Program-made: the position numbers and the translations under genes | From: Acholoe squamosa | Taxonomy: Eukaryota; Annelida; Polychaeta; Phyllodocida; Polynoidae | Assembly (NCBI GenBank): GCA_949317995.1 | Contig: OX439036.1 | Coordinates: 84,202,420 to 84,266,419, forward strand | Direction: 5' to 3' | DNA: 64,000 nucleotides | Part shown: positions 43,067-56,600 of the stretch, piece by piece | Numbering within the stretch: the first letter of the stretch is position 1 | How the letters are laid out: every line of letters begins with the position of its first letter | The notes under the pieces: model-generated | Databases searched by the model: none | Told to the model about the DNA's origin: nothing | What the model saw: only the letters and a program-made list of their open reading frames with translations

Positions 43067-45051
43067 ATGACCTTCACTAAACAAGATGCAGCCTCGAGCT
43101 GCTCCCGCTGCTGCAGGTCCCGACCATGTCAATTCCTGCTCCGTAACCTGCTCCTTGTGCTTCTCCTGCTCAGTCTTGTGTTAGGAGTTGCTCTAGGAGC
43201 AGCAATGAGGTCACTGGACCCTCCACTAGATGCCAAACAACAGATGTACTTCAGGTTCCCCGGGGACCTGCTCATGAGGTTAGTATTGCACAGGAGCAAC
43301 TTATCCTGAAGTATGAATCACCAGTGAATATGTGGCCCAACGGGGGAGAACACGCCTCCGGGGGGATGGATTTTTAGTACTGGTTTTGGCCACCAGTGGG
43401 CAGTATATGGGTAAAACACTGACTATTATGTTAAAAAAAAAAGCTTAAGGCCAATTTTTATAAGGAATCCAGTGGTAAGCTTAAAATCATTCCATCTCCA
43501 CTGAAAATGTTCCACTTTTGGAATGTTGGTTGCCATGGAAACATAGAAAATTGGTAGATAAGGCAATTTCCGGTTGCCATTGAAACCACTTCCCTATTCC
43601 AATTGGGAATTTTTGCCACATACCTTTTTTGAACCGAACCGAAAACAAAGCTCAGAAATTCCCTCTAGCACCAATTTTATGACAAAAACATCACATTTCT
43701 TTGGTCATTTTTCTATAAAACTGCATTTTTTGCATTATTAGTGTTTATGATAGGATATAATTTATTTAGAGCTTATTTCCCATTTTTAGTTGTACACACC
43801 AACCTATGTTTGACAAGCAATTATAGCAAAACTACTGGGGATATTTTAGCTCAAGATATCTCATTTTAAAGCCCATGACTTAACCTTAAAAAGTCATTTC
43901 CCCCCAGGAGGCATGTTTTCCCTCACCTGGCCACATATGTCGAAAATGATTTATTATGTAGAATCCATAATCATTGATTCAAGTATTGATGACAGAGGGC
44001 GCCACATATATGCGTTGTTCATTCAGACCTAGGTGTAAACAGGTCATTCACCGCTCCAGCACAGGGAGAGCAACATGGCTACAAACCCTTATGTTGTGTG
44101 GATCTTATTATTGTTTTTTTTACCATTTGTACCACCGATGAAAGATTTTGCAACAAAGAACAATTCAAGGTCTCTCTGGTGCAAATGTGGCAAAACCCTA
44201 ATAAAAAGCAGTTATTAACAATTAACATTCAAATACATCGCTTTGCTGTTGTATTTAGGATGCTGAAGATGCTGATCATCCCTCTGATCGTGTCCAGTCT
44301 TGTCTCGGGTCTGGCTAACCTTAATTCTAAGGCCTCAGGCAGGATGGGAGGGTTTGCTGTTCTGTACTACATGAGTACCACCTTTACAGCTGTCGTCATC
44401 GGCATCATCCTTGTACTCAGCATCCGACCTGGATCAAGAAGTACCCTTAACGACGACATGGGGGAAACCAGGAACGTAGGAGTAGCCGACTCATTCTTGG
44501 ATCTCTTGAGGTATTCATCAATGATACATTTTGTACAACTTTGATAAATCAAGTAGAACCAACCACAATCAGGACAATTGTTTGTTTCAGAACATGGCAC
44601 CTAAAATGCTTGTAGCCAAGATAACCAGTCTAGTGAGACAAAAATTTTGTACAAATAATGGCGTTGGTAGTTTGCAATGTTAAGATGGACCTACAATGTC
44701 AATGCCCATTAAATAACACTTTTTTCAAATTGCCTTTTCCCTTTAGGAACATGTTCCCAGATAATATAGTGGAGTCATGCTTTCGTCAAGTAAGTATGGC
44801 ATTCAGCCTCTATATCTGGTAAATTTATGGATTTATAGTCCCAATCACAATGCTTAGGCCTACGTATGTTCAGTCATACATGTGTAGACCTATCGATGCA
44901 TCCTCTGATCTTGTGAGTATTTGCCATACATTTCGTTGTGTTCATTGTATTGCTTCAAAATAGTTCTGGTTAATGATGAGCCGCAGACCACAATAAACTA
45001 TGATACTAAACTATAATACTACTATTCATAAACACATAATCAAATCACATC

Positions 45052-45091
<40 letters not shown>

Positions 45092-48000
45092 CCACCCCTC
45101 TCTCTCTCTTGTGGAGTATATGACTCAATAATTCACCTTTCGTTTACAGACAGTAACTCGATATGAAGTCACCAACGAGCTTGTGAATGTGACCTCTTTT
45201 AATGCCTCTAATCCAGCAGCTGGGAATATCACTGAAGAGAAACGTAAGCTAAGACTTATCAAAGCTGGCGATTTATCACCTGAGGTTATCACTTATCACA
45301 AACCAGACATCAAGGAACTAATACAGTCATGTATATGAGCATCATCTACACGTTATGTACTGTTCTGATATCTGGAAGTTCTTTCTTAAGATACTACGAC
45401 TGCACCCTTATGGTTGTTCCAACAGATTCATGGGAGAAGCATTGGCGTTTGCAGTCGTAGGATTGAAAGGGGTAGTAGCACCTTAGGAAATTACCTCCTG
45501 GCAGAATACCGATGATCATATTTAAGACTTATTTAGTTTGGGATACACGGTTACTTCTTTGGTACATATAATGCAATTAATGACAATTTATCTGTTCCTA
45601 AAAAGGGGCAATATAAGGGACTTATTTAGCAAAGTATACTTAATCATAGTAAACTAAGGTTTGTCTTATAGTTCTACAGCATAAATGTATCTGTCAACCA
45701 CCGTTTGGTGTTCTGATCTTGAACGTACATCGATCCTTGAAACAGAGAAGACTGTGGTGACGTTCAAGGTGGTGAAGGAGGACGGTATAAACGTCCTTGG
45801 GTTGGTGATTTTCTCTGTGGGGCTTGGTGTGGTGCTCAGCAAGCTGGGACCAGCAGGACGAACACTCACAGAGGCCTTTAACGGTATGGCAGAGGCTACA
45901 ATGAAACTTGTCACCGTCATCATTTGGTGAGTAGAATGATTATTTTTCTTGTAACATATACACTTATTCCATGCATATCTTCGAAGATATTGCTCATTAG
46001 ATAAAAAGTCATAAACATATTTGCAATTTATACGGCGTCTGTTCCATGATTATCTATGATTCAACAATCAAATGCTAGTCTACCTAATTATCCGTAGCAC
46101 ATCTCTGGGGTACTCTTAATAAACGTACATGCACACTGAAAGATGTGCGTTGAGTTGATTAGCCACGCAATAACTATTGTGGTTTTATTGACCTGAATAG
46201 CTAGATCAACATTCCTTGATGAAAGTTCTTATGATATAACAGTGTGACCAGACACGTCCTGGACCAAAGTATCTTTTTATGTAATTGTCCACTACATATA
46301 TATCCAAACCAACTACAAATGAAATAAGCCCAATCTACATTTATCTAATAAAACCTCTCCAACTACATGTAACTCTAACCTGCTTCACTTGTTCTCAGGT
46401 ACTCACCTATAGGTATCCTCTTCCTGGTGGCTTCAGAGATCATCAAGATGACGGATCCAGTGGCAGAGCTACAGTCACTAGGTCTATACATAGCCACAGT
46501 ACTGGCTGGTCTGACAATTCACGGACTAATCATTTTACCTCTTCTCTACTTTATCCTGGTCAGGAAGAACCCCTTTATTTACCTGTATGGGGTTCTCCAG
46601 GCCATGATCACGGCCCTAGGCACTGCCTCCAGGTAGCTATTGAATTAACGGCTTTGCTCACTATTAGAGGCTAACAGGGGAATATGGTGTTTCAGGAATT
46701 CTATTTAAAGCTCATAATATTTCATAGAAGCTTTCTTACACCTGAAGGTGTTTATAGAAATAGGAGTACGTCCATTAATTTGTGTGTCCATACTGCCCGA
46801 AAGATCGTGATGATGCAATTTCAGATTCACCTGTAATTAGAATACGTGTAAATAACAGGAATTGGTGTGAATCGGCAATGTTAAACAAAGTGCGGCACAC
46901 ATTTTGCCCTTATGCCAAGCTAAGGCTGTACCTTTAAGATGCCAAAACCCCTTTAGATACGGTATACATATGGAAATGGGACTTAAATAATGGATGTCAG
47001 ATAAACTGGGGAGATAAAACGATTGTCTATTATTGCGTTGCCGTGTTTTCAGTTCAGCCACCCTGCCTGTTACCACGCGCTGTCTAGAGGAGAACAATAA
47101 GATCGACCCCCGTGTAGTTCGTTTTGTGCTACCAGTCGGCGCCACTATCAACATGGATGGTACAGCCCTCTATGAGGCAGTGGCAGCTATTTTCATTGCT
47201 CAGCTCAGAGGAATACATCTCAATTTTGGTCAGATTGTTGCTGCTAGGTAAGGACATGTAGTTTCGCTTTCACTTTATCCCTAGATATGGGAAATCTAGG
47301 TCCCAAATGATTAAGATAAACCCAAATAATTCCAGTGCTCTAAAAACCAAAAGAAATGTGTTAAAATGTGTAGAACGGCTGGGGTTATATCTGACGGTCT
47401 GATGATTAGGTTGCTAAGTCCGTATCAAAACGCATTGGCGTTGGCCTCATATCTGTCATGCAGTGAGCATTTCGAAGCTAAATTACCTAGATGTAACATT
47501 GCCATTCATTAAGAAGAAAAGCACCGCTCTTGATAGTCATTATCAAAATACATAGTAGCCTGTTACTCGGGTGGGCCTGGTGAAAGTCATGAAGATAATT
47601 CATTTATAAGGTACATGTGTCTGATTTAATTCTCTTCATGTGGTGTCACCTTACAGCATAACGTCTACTGCGGCCTCTATAGGAGCTGCTAGTGTGCCTC
47701 AGGCAGGTATAGTCACCATGGTCATAGTTCTCACCGCCCTAGGACTGCCAACCGACGATGTCAGCAAGATTCTGGCTGTTGATTGGCTATTGTAAGTACA
47801 TAATGTGGATGATCTGATTCACAAATAGATCGTTGAGGGTTTCTTTTCTGCACAAAAAAGATAAAAGCACCTGCGCCTGCTTTAAGTCCGTATTTGATTA
47901 AGTGCAACTGTTATTTCGTACACCTATTAAGTTCACCATTCCTCACCTTGCATATGTGCCATTATATATAAGACTTATAGCTCTCATTCATGGATACTTG

Positions 48001-50363
48001 TGTTATTCAATATAATATCATATCCATACTTGCATTTATGTTTACCCGTTTACCCCATACCCTGCGCACGTGTGCCATCCCATATTGTTCTCGGTTATGC
48101 TACTACATTATCCATACCCTGCACACTTGTGTCATTCTATGTACTACTTATATATTCATATCATGAACACCTCTGCAATTCCCTACACTACTTAATTTGC
48201 CACCCCATACCCTGCAATCCTATGACATTCCATATACTACTTACATACATCACCCCTTACCCTGTTCTCTTGTGACAGTCCTTATTCTACTTAAAGGGGG
48301 GCTGGCATGGAAAATTTACAACATGGGTACCAATTCAAACAGTGATCATAAAATCACGGGAACCAGCGGAAAAATCGCGACACCCTGGTTGGTCAAGGGG
48401 TGATCACGTGACTTTTTAATGCGGGCATGCATTACCATGCCAGGGCCCCTCGTCTCCCTATACCCTGCTCTCCTGTGACATTCCATATACTACTTACGTA
48501 TATCACCCTATACCCTACCCTTTTATGACATTTCATATACTACTTATGCTATTCATTATACTACATACATATGTCCCCCACATCCTGCACACTTGCGCCA
48601 TTCTATATACTACTTACATATGTCCCTCATACCCTGCACACTTGGGCCATTGTAAAGTGACCATGAGAGTCGTCCACCTGTGCCTCTTTACAATCTACTA
48701 GTTATTCTAGGATCTTTGTAATAGTGGGAAAACTTGCAGGGGTCATCTAAAAATGGATATAAATATTACCCAGATGTCTTACTCTTTCCATCCAGCGATG
48801 TTACAACTTTCATACCTATAGTCATGGAGCTCTTTTAGCACCCATTATTCAATAGATGTCACGGTGGCACCTTGAGTCAGGCACATCATGAAATGACTCA
48901 ACTAATTCATAGTAAAGAGTGTACTTATGAAGCAATACAAGGAAAATGTTTATTCCCGGCTAAGTGATCTTGGTCAGAGTGTTTCTGTAATGATTTTACC
49001 AATTACCATGCTGATTATCACTGTTCCTTGGGTAAACATAAATTATAGCAAACTTGTCCCCATTTATCAGCTGTCCATTATTTCAAAGTGGCTGTCAATC
49101 TATCAGAAGACCTCTCTACCTAATTGGTAGAATATAGTTGATTTTGTTGAAAAATAATGGATAGTGATAGATTCACTTTCCCAAAGATGGAAAGATAGCA
49201 GATGCTACAGCTCAACATATTCTATCAGTGTAAATAGCTTAGAACCAAATGAAATGGTCACTACTTAGTTCATTTTGGACCAAAAAGCAATAGTGGTCGA
49301 CTCAAGGTACACGTATAGTGGCCAACTCAAGGTACATGTATTGCTCAAAGACACCTTGGGTCAGTCTTATCATACCATGAGTCAACTTCTACACAGCAGA
49401 TGGTTGACTTTTGCACTGAACACTATCAAAAGGAATAATTTTAAGTTAAATGATGTTTTACAGAGTATGAATGCATTGCTTTATTTCAATTTTAGTTAGG
49501 TTTAACTCTGGTACTTGTTCAATATCACATTATCACTAATCTATGATTTTGTTGCTGGAAAATCATCATGAATCTTTATCTGACTTCAAGAATAATTTAC
49601 AAACTCTAGTGTCATCCAGAGCTCCTGGAAGGTGCTAGACTTATAGTCCAAAGAAATGCTAAGATCGCTTATAGCATATCTTGCTATATAGCACCAGTGC
49701 AAATAGCTTAGAATATACTAATATATTCATTAACACCTTCATTTTGTCCCCAAACCAAGCAGAATGGCCGACTCAAGGTACCTGGACGACTCAAGGTCAC
49801 TCTACCCTACTACTAACCATATGTCCCCCCATACCCTGCACACTTGTGACATTCCATAATATACTACTTACATATGGCACACCACACCCTGAATGGTTGT
49901 TCCATTTCCTATGTATCACACTGTACCTTACACACGTGTGCCATCCCATACTTTACTTGCAAAGGCCATTTGAATAAAGTCACATATCCCATTCCATGAT
50001 ACACAATGACATTGTTTGCAATTCGATAGTGTTGGTGAATCTGCAGCTATAATTTCATAGTCTACTTTCATTCATTTATTCCATACTCTACTGCCATTAC
50101 CTGTGTTACACATATATGCAGCTCATTTACGACACTCCACTAAATAGCGTACCATTGGTTGCAGGGATCGTTTCCGCACAATGATTAACGTGGAAGGTGA
50201 TGCTATCGGAGCAGGTATAGTGTCCCACCTTTGCCGCAATCAGCTGGACCAACAGGAGGACGATCCCGACCAGGAGGACTCGGAGAAAGCTGAGGTGGTG
50301 AACTATAACGGCAATGTCAACAGGGCATACGATAATTTTGTGGAAGCGAGAACAGCTTTGTAA
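43067..50363 (+). CDS. Excitatory amino-acid (glutamate/aspartate) transporter, SLC1 family, nine exons
   Basis: Coding exons: 43067-43278, 44259-44510, 44747-44789, 45150-45243, 45746-45926, 46399-46632, 47053-47247, 47657-47791 and 50165-50363. All introns are GT-AG, and the sum of 1545 nt gives 514 residues, near the usual EAAT size. The plasma-membrane carrier takes up acidic amino acids with Na+, H+ and K+ coupling. Visible: TM1 near 23-47; [20 protein letters not shown] near 64-84; an extracellular loop with three N-glycosylation sites (N182, N187, N195); HP1 with SSSATLP near 338-344; NMDGT at 372-376; HP2 with [11 protein letters not shown] at 411-421; and DRFRT at 450-454. D450 and R453 match the residues that mark acidic-substrate EAATs rather than ASCT neutral carriers. 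Most intron phases preserve codons cleanly. The start of exon 5 is the least certain junction. The orthologous subtype cannot be assigned. Confidence 0.95.
45052..45112 (+). repeat. Microsatellite in intron 3 of the transporter
   Basis: A run of TCTG units followed by TC units, with a short CCCACCCC interruption. It lies about 40 bp upstream of the exon 4 acceptor, so its C/T-rich strand may extend the pyrimidine tract and length changes could affect splicing. Confidence 0.9.
48040..48660 (+). repeat. Degenerate minisatellite in intron 8, about 49-bp unit
   Basis: A unit of about 49 bp, reading CATACCCTGCACACTTGTGC, CATTCTATATACTACTTACA, TATGTCCC, repeats about ten times with strong divergence. 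It is interrupted by a MITE at 48295-48450. One or two more units lie at 49800-49960 in the same intron, showing the array was once longer or split. Confidence 0.7.
48295..48450. mobile_element. Small MITE inside the intron 8 minisatellite
   Basis: AGGGGGGCTGGCATGG on the left and its inverted counterpart CCATGCCAGGGCCCCT on the right match at 14 of 16 positions. Between them is about 125 bp of unrelated sequence (GATCATAAAATCACGGGAAC and so on). The insertion breaks the regular repeat, so it is younger than the array. No clear target duplication is seen. Confidence 0.6.
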
Positions 50364-52259
50364 CCATCAAATGGAATGGAATCAATAGTATTTTATTCAC
50401 TTTCAACATTCCACACAGTAAATACCGTAGGGAATTGTCCAGGCACTACTCTTACAGATTGCACTATGGTATATTTATATCGATTCTGTGAGGCAGTTGT
50501 GGGAACAAACATTTTAGTGGCGGATCCAGGATTTTGAAAAGGAGGGGCGCTCATCGTTTAAATCCGTCACTGCCTGTTTCCTAATCTCAGTTTTGAAAAC
50601 TCCCGGTTTGTGGACATTTACATATGTATAATTATAGGCCTACATGCAAACATGACACATGATATTATTAAAGGTATTCCGAGTAGTTTAGTGCTGGACC
50701 TATTGAATAAGGACATCAGGAGCTATAGAAGAATGTATACCATAGTTGTGTTATCGTGGCCATAATTATGGCCTTTTTATAGACAGAGTCTCTGTAATAA
50801 ATGTTATTTCTACAAGATTACATTTGTATAAACATTAATATATTTGCGTACCCTGACTTTATTGAGAGGTATATAGACGTATGGTTGCTACAACCCAGTG
50901 GGGACAGAACGTTGAATCAACACTCTCTGCCACTGGAATTATTCACCAATGACTACGTCAGAGGCATAGCAGAAATGAGCAGCTATAGTTCCTTGTTTTG
51001 ACACACGGTGTCCTTAGTGCATGTTTAGCAGTAGAGCTGCTCTCCCATGGGGCCCCATAGACTCACCGTGGCTCCTGTCCCAGGTAGCCTAACAGCTGCC
51101 TTAACTTCATTGCGCGATTTTGCTCCTGGCTGGGATATGTTTAGAGGCAGCTGGGTGACCTTTTTGTATATATTCTATCATAAAATTACTGCCCCCAGGT
51201 AAACTAAAGTGAAGGTTACCTGAATAAGACGGGACTACAGAACAACAGCCATCTGGTGGGCGCAGCTGCTATGGTATTAGGGGCAGTCATAATGTCTTTA
51301 AATGGTGCATCGATGCCTATGATTTACCATAAACGCAAATTTACATGTAGTTTGAAAATGATGAATGTTTTTAAACGGCAAACATGACAGCATACTATGA
51401 CAGAGACTGACAATCTGAGCTTCATTTACACTTTGAATAAGCCCCTTAGTCTGAGTCGTAGCATGATTGGATTATGGACAGTCTTTACTATATAGCTATT
51501 TTAAATCCACCTTCTTTCGTTTAGTTTTGTAAATGTGTCTCATGGTCGAAATGAGAATAAAATATGGACATATATCGGAAACATCGAAGGTCGATAACAT
51601 CAGAGGGACAGCTTACATTTCACTCTTACAAAATTACATTGTGATGGGAAGACAAAACTATAGTTTAAAAACAAAATAGAAATTTGTCAATATCCAAACT
51701 AAAGATATAGGAGCGGCAACTTACACTTGCCAGCTTTTCACTGTGAGTGAGACATCTTGATTTCAGCTGCGCTTCTGAGCAGTCTTTAAGACGTGGGCGA
51801 TTGTATCAGGTGAATGTGTGACTTTACTACCAATTTGTGTTGTTGTAGTAGTAGACATAATTCTTATGGAGACTACAGGGAGGGTATAATGGAGAGGACA
51901 AATTAGATCTATGCCATCTAGGTTGATGTAGAATATAGCATATAAACATCGTGGCAGCAACAGTTAGGATATAATAATCTTATAAAACAGGTATCACACA
52001 CATCTTGCCCACAACATTTTTCTCTCAGTAAAAGGTTAAAGGCTGTATCAACATTTGGAACAATTGTGTAGAGGCATGTATTCACGTGATATGAATCTCT
52101 GCTAGCTGAGGCAATATGACAAGGAGCCTGTTGAGAAGGGACAAGTAAAGGACTGAGCGTGTGACAGGATTATCCAGGCAGGAGAGCATGTGGAGATGAG
52201 CAGCTCATTCAATGGGGCTTTATGAGATGTGTGCACGGTTCATGCTGAACACTACAATG
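50364..52259. other. 3' flank of the transporter gene, no further gene seen
   Basis: Probably includes the 3' untranslated region at the start; ATTAAA-like and AATAAA-like strings occur (for example near 50793). Nothing else can be supported. Confidence 0.35.
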
Positions 52260-52300
52260 CCCCTACAGTATAGACAATGTCATTGTCTATACTGTAGGGG
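52260..52300. repeat. Perfect 41-bp palindrome
   Basis: Two 20-bp arms, 52260-52279 and 52281-52300, are exact reverse complements around a single central T. The perfect match and near-zero spacer imply a recent origin, because such palindromes are unstable. No gene or element boundary is visible next to it. Confidence 0.9.
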
Positions 52301-52590
52301 GAGATGGATGGTTCATGTACCTGTGCAGCAGGCCTGCCTGCTCCAGTGTATGACAGGTGAGGTCCAAGTAGCCCACTGCCCCGACCCACTATACTCCTTT
52401 CTCCTGTAGTCGGGTCAATTATAGAGAAAGTGCACATATGAAGGGCACACAGTGCAGAATAACAAAAGTCAAACTAAAACAATAAAAGTTTATCCTGTAA
52501 CATCTTAGCTCTATGAAAACCCTTGGTGGACTGGCTTTCTCCAAAACCTGTAGTTTTTGTTCATGGTTGATTAAAGGTAAGCCATTTTCT

Positions 52591-53681
52591 TGAGGCGTCC
52601 GAGACAATAACTGTAAAAATTGATTAATATATTTTATAATACACCCCAGCACCTCCTTATTCTATCTGCAAGTATATACAGACCTGGGGACTAGGTATAC
52701 CCAGTATGATAATGCTTTCCCATTAACTTTCTATTTTACAAGCTGAGGAAAAGTCAGATATATTAAAAAATCTCAACTTTTTTGCTTGACATCACCAACT
52801 TTACGCTATATTCATCAAAGCCACTCTAATTGTTACTAAAATTACTGGAGTATATCTTCAGTATATCTACTATATAGAAAACATCATGTTTAAGTGTGCA
52901 TGGTACCGTATTTATATGGCACTGCCTGAATACACAGAAATAGCTAATGTCTCGGACTCCTCAAAACCCTGAAAAGATTTTATATGCCATGCTACACCTA
53001 GTTAACATCTTCACAATCCTTTTAAACAATAAGGTTCTGCACAAAAGAATCAACACCTGGATACCATCATTTTTCAAGCATTTTGACTATAAATGGTGTC
53101 TTCAAAATTTACAGTCCTATATCATATTTTTCTTGAAAATTTCCTGAGTCTACACTAGTTTTTGATCAATCATGAAAACATGTCTTAATAATACTTCTAC
53201 ATCTTTACTCCATCAGGCCAATATGTGTCCTACCTGGATAAACAATCATTAAGATAATCCTGTTGTTTTGAGGCCCACAGTAGTAAAATATTTGAAAAAT
53301 AAGTTAAAGTCTCGGACACCTCAATATTTCTGTCACCCTGTTATGAGCCCCAGTAGTATCAAGCATTATCAAATATGTATGAGAAACATTAATCATTCAA
53401 TGTTGTTCATTACTGCCACATATATCAACACTATAGATCTATCTGCCAAAGATAACATGATGTTGGTGAGGCGTTCGAGACATTAATGAGGCATCTGTGA
53501 TGGAAACTCAGTCCACAACTGATTTTTTCTCCATAAATCAGAAAAAAGTTGGCCTGTGACAAAGATATTTCTGTCAACTTAGGACCCCTATAGAAGCTTT
53601 AGATGCAGGGTATTAAAGATATTGTGTAGATATCATTTATGCATTTATTGGCACCTTTTAGTTATTGTCTCGGACGCCTCA
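52591..53681. repeat. Dispersed 15-bp motif, five copies in both orientations
   Basis: GTCTCGGACGCCTCA or a one- to two-base variant occurs at 52949-52963, 53309-53323 and 53667-53681 on the + strand and at 52591-52605 and 53467-53481 on the minus strand. Each stands alone in unique AT-rich DNA; neighbours are 144-346 bp apart. There is no tandem structure and no reading frame. Confidence 0.75.
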
Positions 53682-56600
53682 CTGAATCAATTTCAAACTT
53701 TGCGACCAGATTACTTGAAGAATTTTTGCCTGACAGACCTAAACTAATAATTTTCTAAAAGTGTTATCTCTTAAATGAGACCAGGAAAGACAAGATTAGG
53801 TTAGCTATATATCATTTTGTAGCTATATGAAGGTGAGAAACCACTGTTTTCCCCCTATTTTGTGCCCTTTCTCTGAATTTGACCCACTTCCACAATAGAT
53901 ATTGTTCACTTTCTAAGACTGGTGGGTTGGCAACCCTGTTGCATAGAACCGGACCAATGCACAATATGAATCTCTGGAAGCTGTTACATGTAATTGTAAG
54001 TGTAACCTTTGTTCTGCATTCGAAATAATAATGACATCAGACTGAAACATATCCAGGGGAGGCATGTTTCAGAGGTTAAGTTACTGTTATAGTTATACTG
54101 AGATCTACCCATTTTGCCCTGAGGTGAATGTAACGACGTCTTTGTATAGAGAATTTGTCAGAGGGATTCTCCGATTCTCCTATCACGCGATGAAATTTAA
54201 GGCGATATGTTTGCAATAAGATTGGAAGTCTAACTTCATATTAATAATCAGCATGAATATGGTGTCCAGTGGCACGTCTTCATATAACAGGGTTCTACAT
54301 AACTTCGGACTACAGGGTGGATCCAGAATGGGTGATTTTGGGGGCACAACCACAACCAGGTCTAAGGGGGCACTGCCAGGGTCTCATGCCACATTTCATA
54401 GAGTTTGGAGTCAGGCCCATTTTCAGAGGCCTCTGATTCATGAGGCCCTCTGGTGTTCGGGAATGTACCAGCTTGAACTATTAGTACTGTAGAGCATCCA
54501 ACGTGTTGTCAGTTACAATGACTAAAAGGAAATTTGAAATGGATATAAATTCCAGCCATGGGGAGCCGTCTACAATTATTATAGCCAGTGGCTTATTTTC
54601 TTTACCCACATGGATTACTTATTGGATATCAGTGTTCTCTGACGGGATATCACGGGGTAATTGGTAGATGTCTTCTTGCAGAACTGAAAAACATCCAAGA
54701 CAACATGCACAATAGGTCAGCATACCTAGCAGTTTTCCCAGGGCAAACTCATTCCCACTCATTCCCGAGGAGGGACCTATTCCTTCAAGACGTCGACTGA
54801 CAGCCCAAACCCATTTCCTCCAGAGGTTAATGAGAACAAAGCCTGAAGGGCAGCGCGGGAACTCCTCCTGGCTGACAGACGACAAACAAATGGAACAGCC
54901 CACACGCGCCATGCACGTGAGGCAGGCGGATTTACCATTACCAGTTGTAGCTAGTTTGTGCCACTTGGTGGCCTCACCCGTGGGAACCCAGCCTGGGTGT
55001 GTATATAGGATGGGGATAGAGGTGTGGGGATCCCCCTAGATCCCCCTCCCTGGAAAAACAGCCCCACAACCCACATGTACAGGAAGGTGGGTGTATAGGA
55101 GGAAAGCGGCTTGGACTGTGAACTCCAGGGCCGAGGTTTACTTCTCACCAACAGCCGCCAACCAATTTCCGTCTACAGGTATTAACAGGGGGTGATACAC
55201 CCGGAGGCTGCATCCGGGAGGAGGGATGGTGGGTGGTAGGCGTGGGCGTATATATAGTGGAAGTAGAACCAGCAGGTGTGAATAGGTATCTGTCATCGCA
55301 AGGTCAACATATAGAATGATGTACATATGGGGTATGATCCTGGGCTGCTATCTTAGGTGTATAGCTAAAAGATAATTATGGACTTTCTATGGAAATGTGA
55401 CATTTTCTGCCTTTAGAATACAAAATTAAACATAAATAATGTTTGTTTTGCTTAACTCCATTATATAGTATATTCGGTATCTATTGAATAGCAGTGTATA
55501 ATATAAAAACAAATAATGCTGAACTGCCTAATAAACACTCCTACGTAATTTCTACGTAATCTGAGAATGTTTTCTGAACGTACAAATATAAGGATTTTTC
55601 ATGTTGTAAATAGGCGCGATTTTACGTAAATCTACGTAAATGGATGTAAATCCTTTATGTTTATTTGACGTAAATATTATTATCACTACCTATATCATGA
55701 TGCAATTCCTGTACCTAAGATGAATTTGATATATTCTTTTTTGAAAGTTAAAACCTTTCACCTGGATGATGTACAACACCTGCATGGAAGCGGCCTCATC
55801 AAATTCGATTCATAGAAGCTCCTGAAAATGGAAAAAAAAAATTGAGTGACAGGAATTCAAAGTTCAAAATCATCAATGTATTATAACCTTACATGACCAC
55901 GTGCATGTTCAATAGCTGGTCTGTAGGAGACAGAATAGTTGTTCATGATGCTTAAATGAAATTACCATGATAACCCGATGTGTACCTGATTACTCTGTAA
56001 AGTTTAGTTTGTATAGGCCTACGAAACCATCCACCAGTCTTTCATGTAAAAGGCCTACCTATACCTATTTCACTGCATACATTATGCAGAGGGCATTAGA
56101 GGAGTCAGTAGGTACAAGGGCATAATGCATTAAATCCCTTTATATCATTCCGTACCTGGCTTTCATAGAAAACGATATACTGTGGAATATCCTTGGATCC
56201 TTTATGGTTCTGCACTTTGGAGTCATTCAGATAAGGGTGACACATTCTGGTAAACAGGAACCAATTGTTTCCGGCAGCTAACACGCTGAATGGGTCATGG
56301 CCATACTCAGGACTTTCCGCCCGAGGAGGGAGGGATCACAGGTACGCTGTCCTCATATTACCATGGAAACACTCCCTCTGCGTCACGTGATCAGGCGTTA
56401 GGTACCATGGGACGGCCCGACGTGTCAGACGCAGCGTCTCTGCCTGACTTATGGCGCCAAAGTCGGCTCACAGCAGCCTGCTCTCGAGCCACCTGGTGGA
56501 GGAACGAGTGAAGCTCCGAGACGTGTCCCCTGGGGATGTGGTTGGATCAGGTTGGTGGGAGGGGGGGGGGCGCAGGCTATTGGCAGCCTGACCTACTGGA

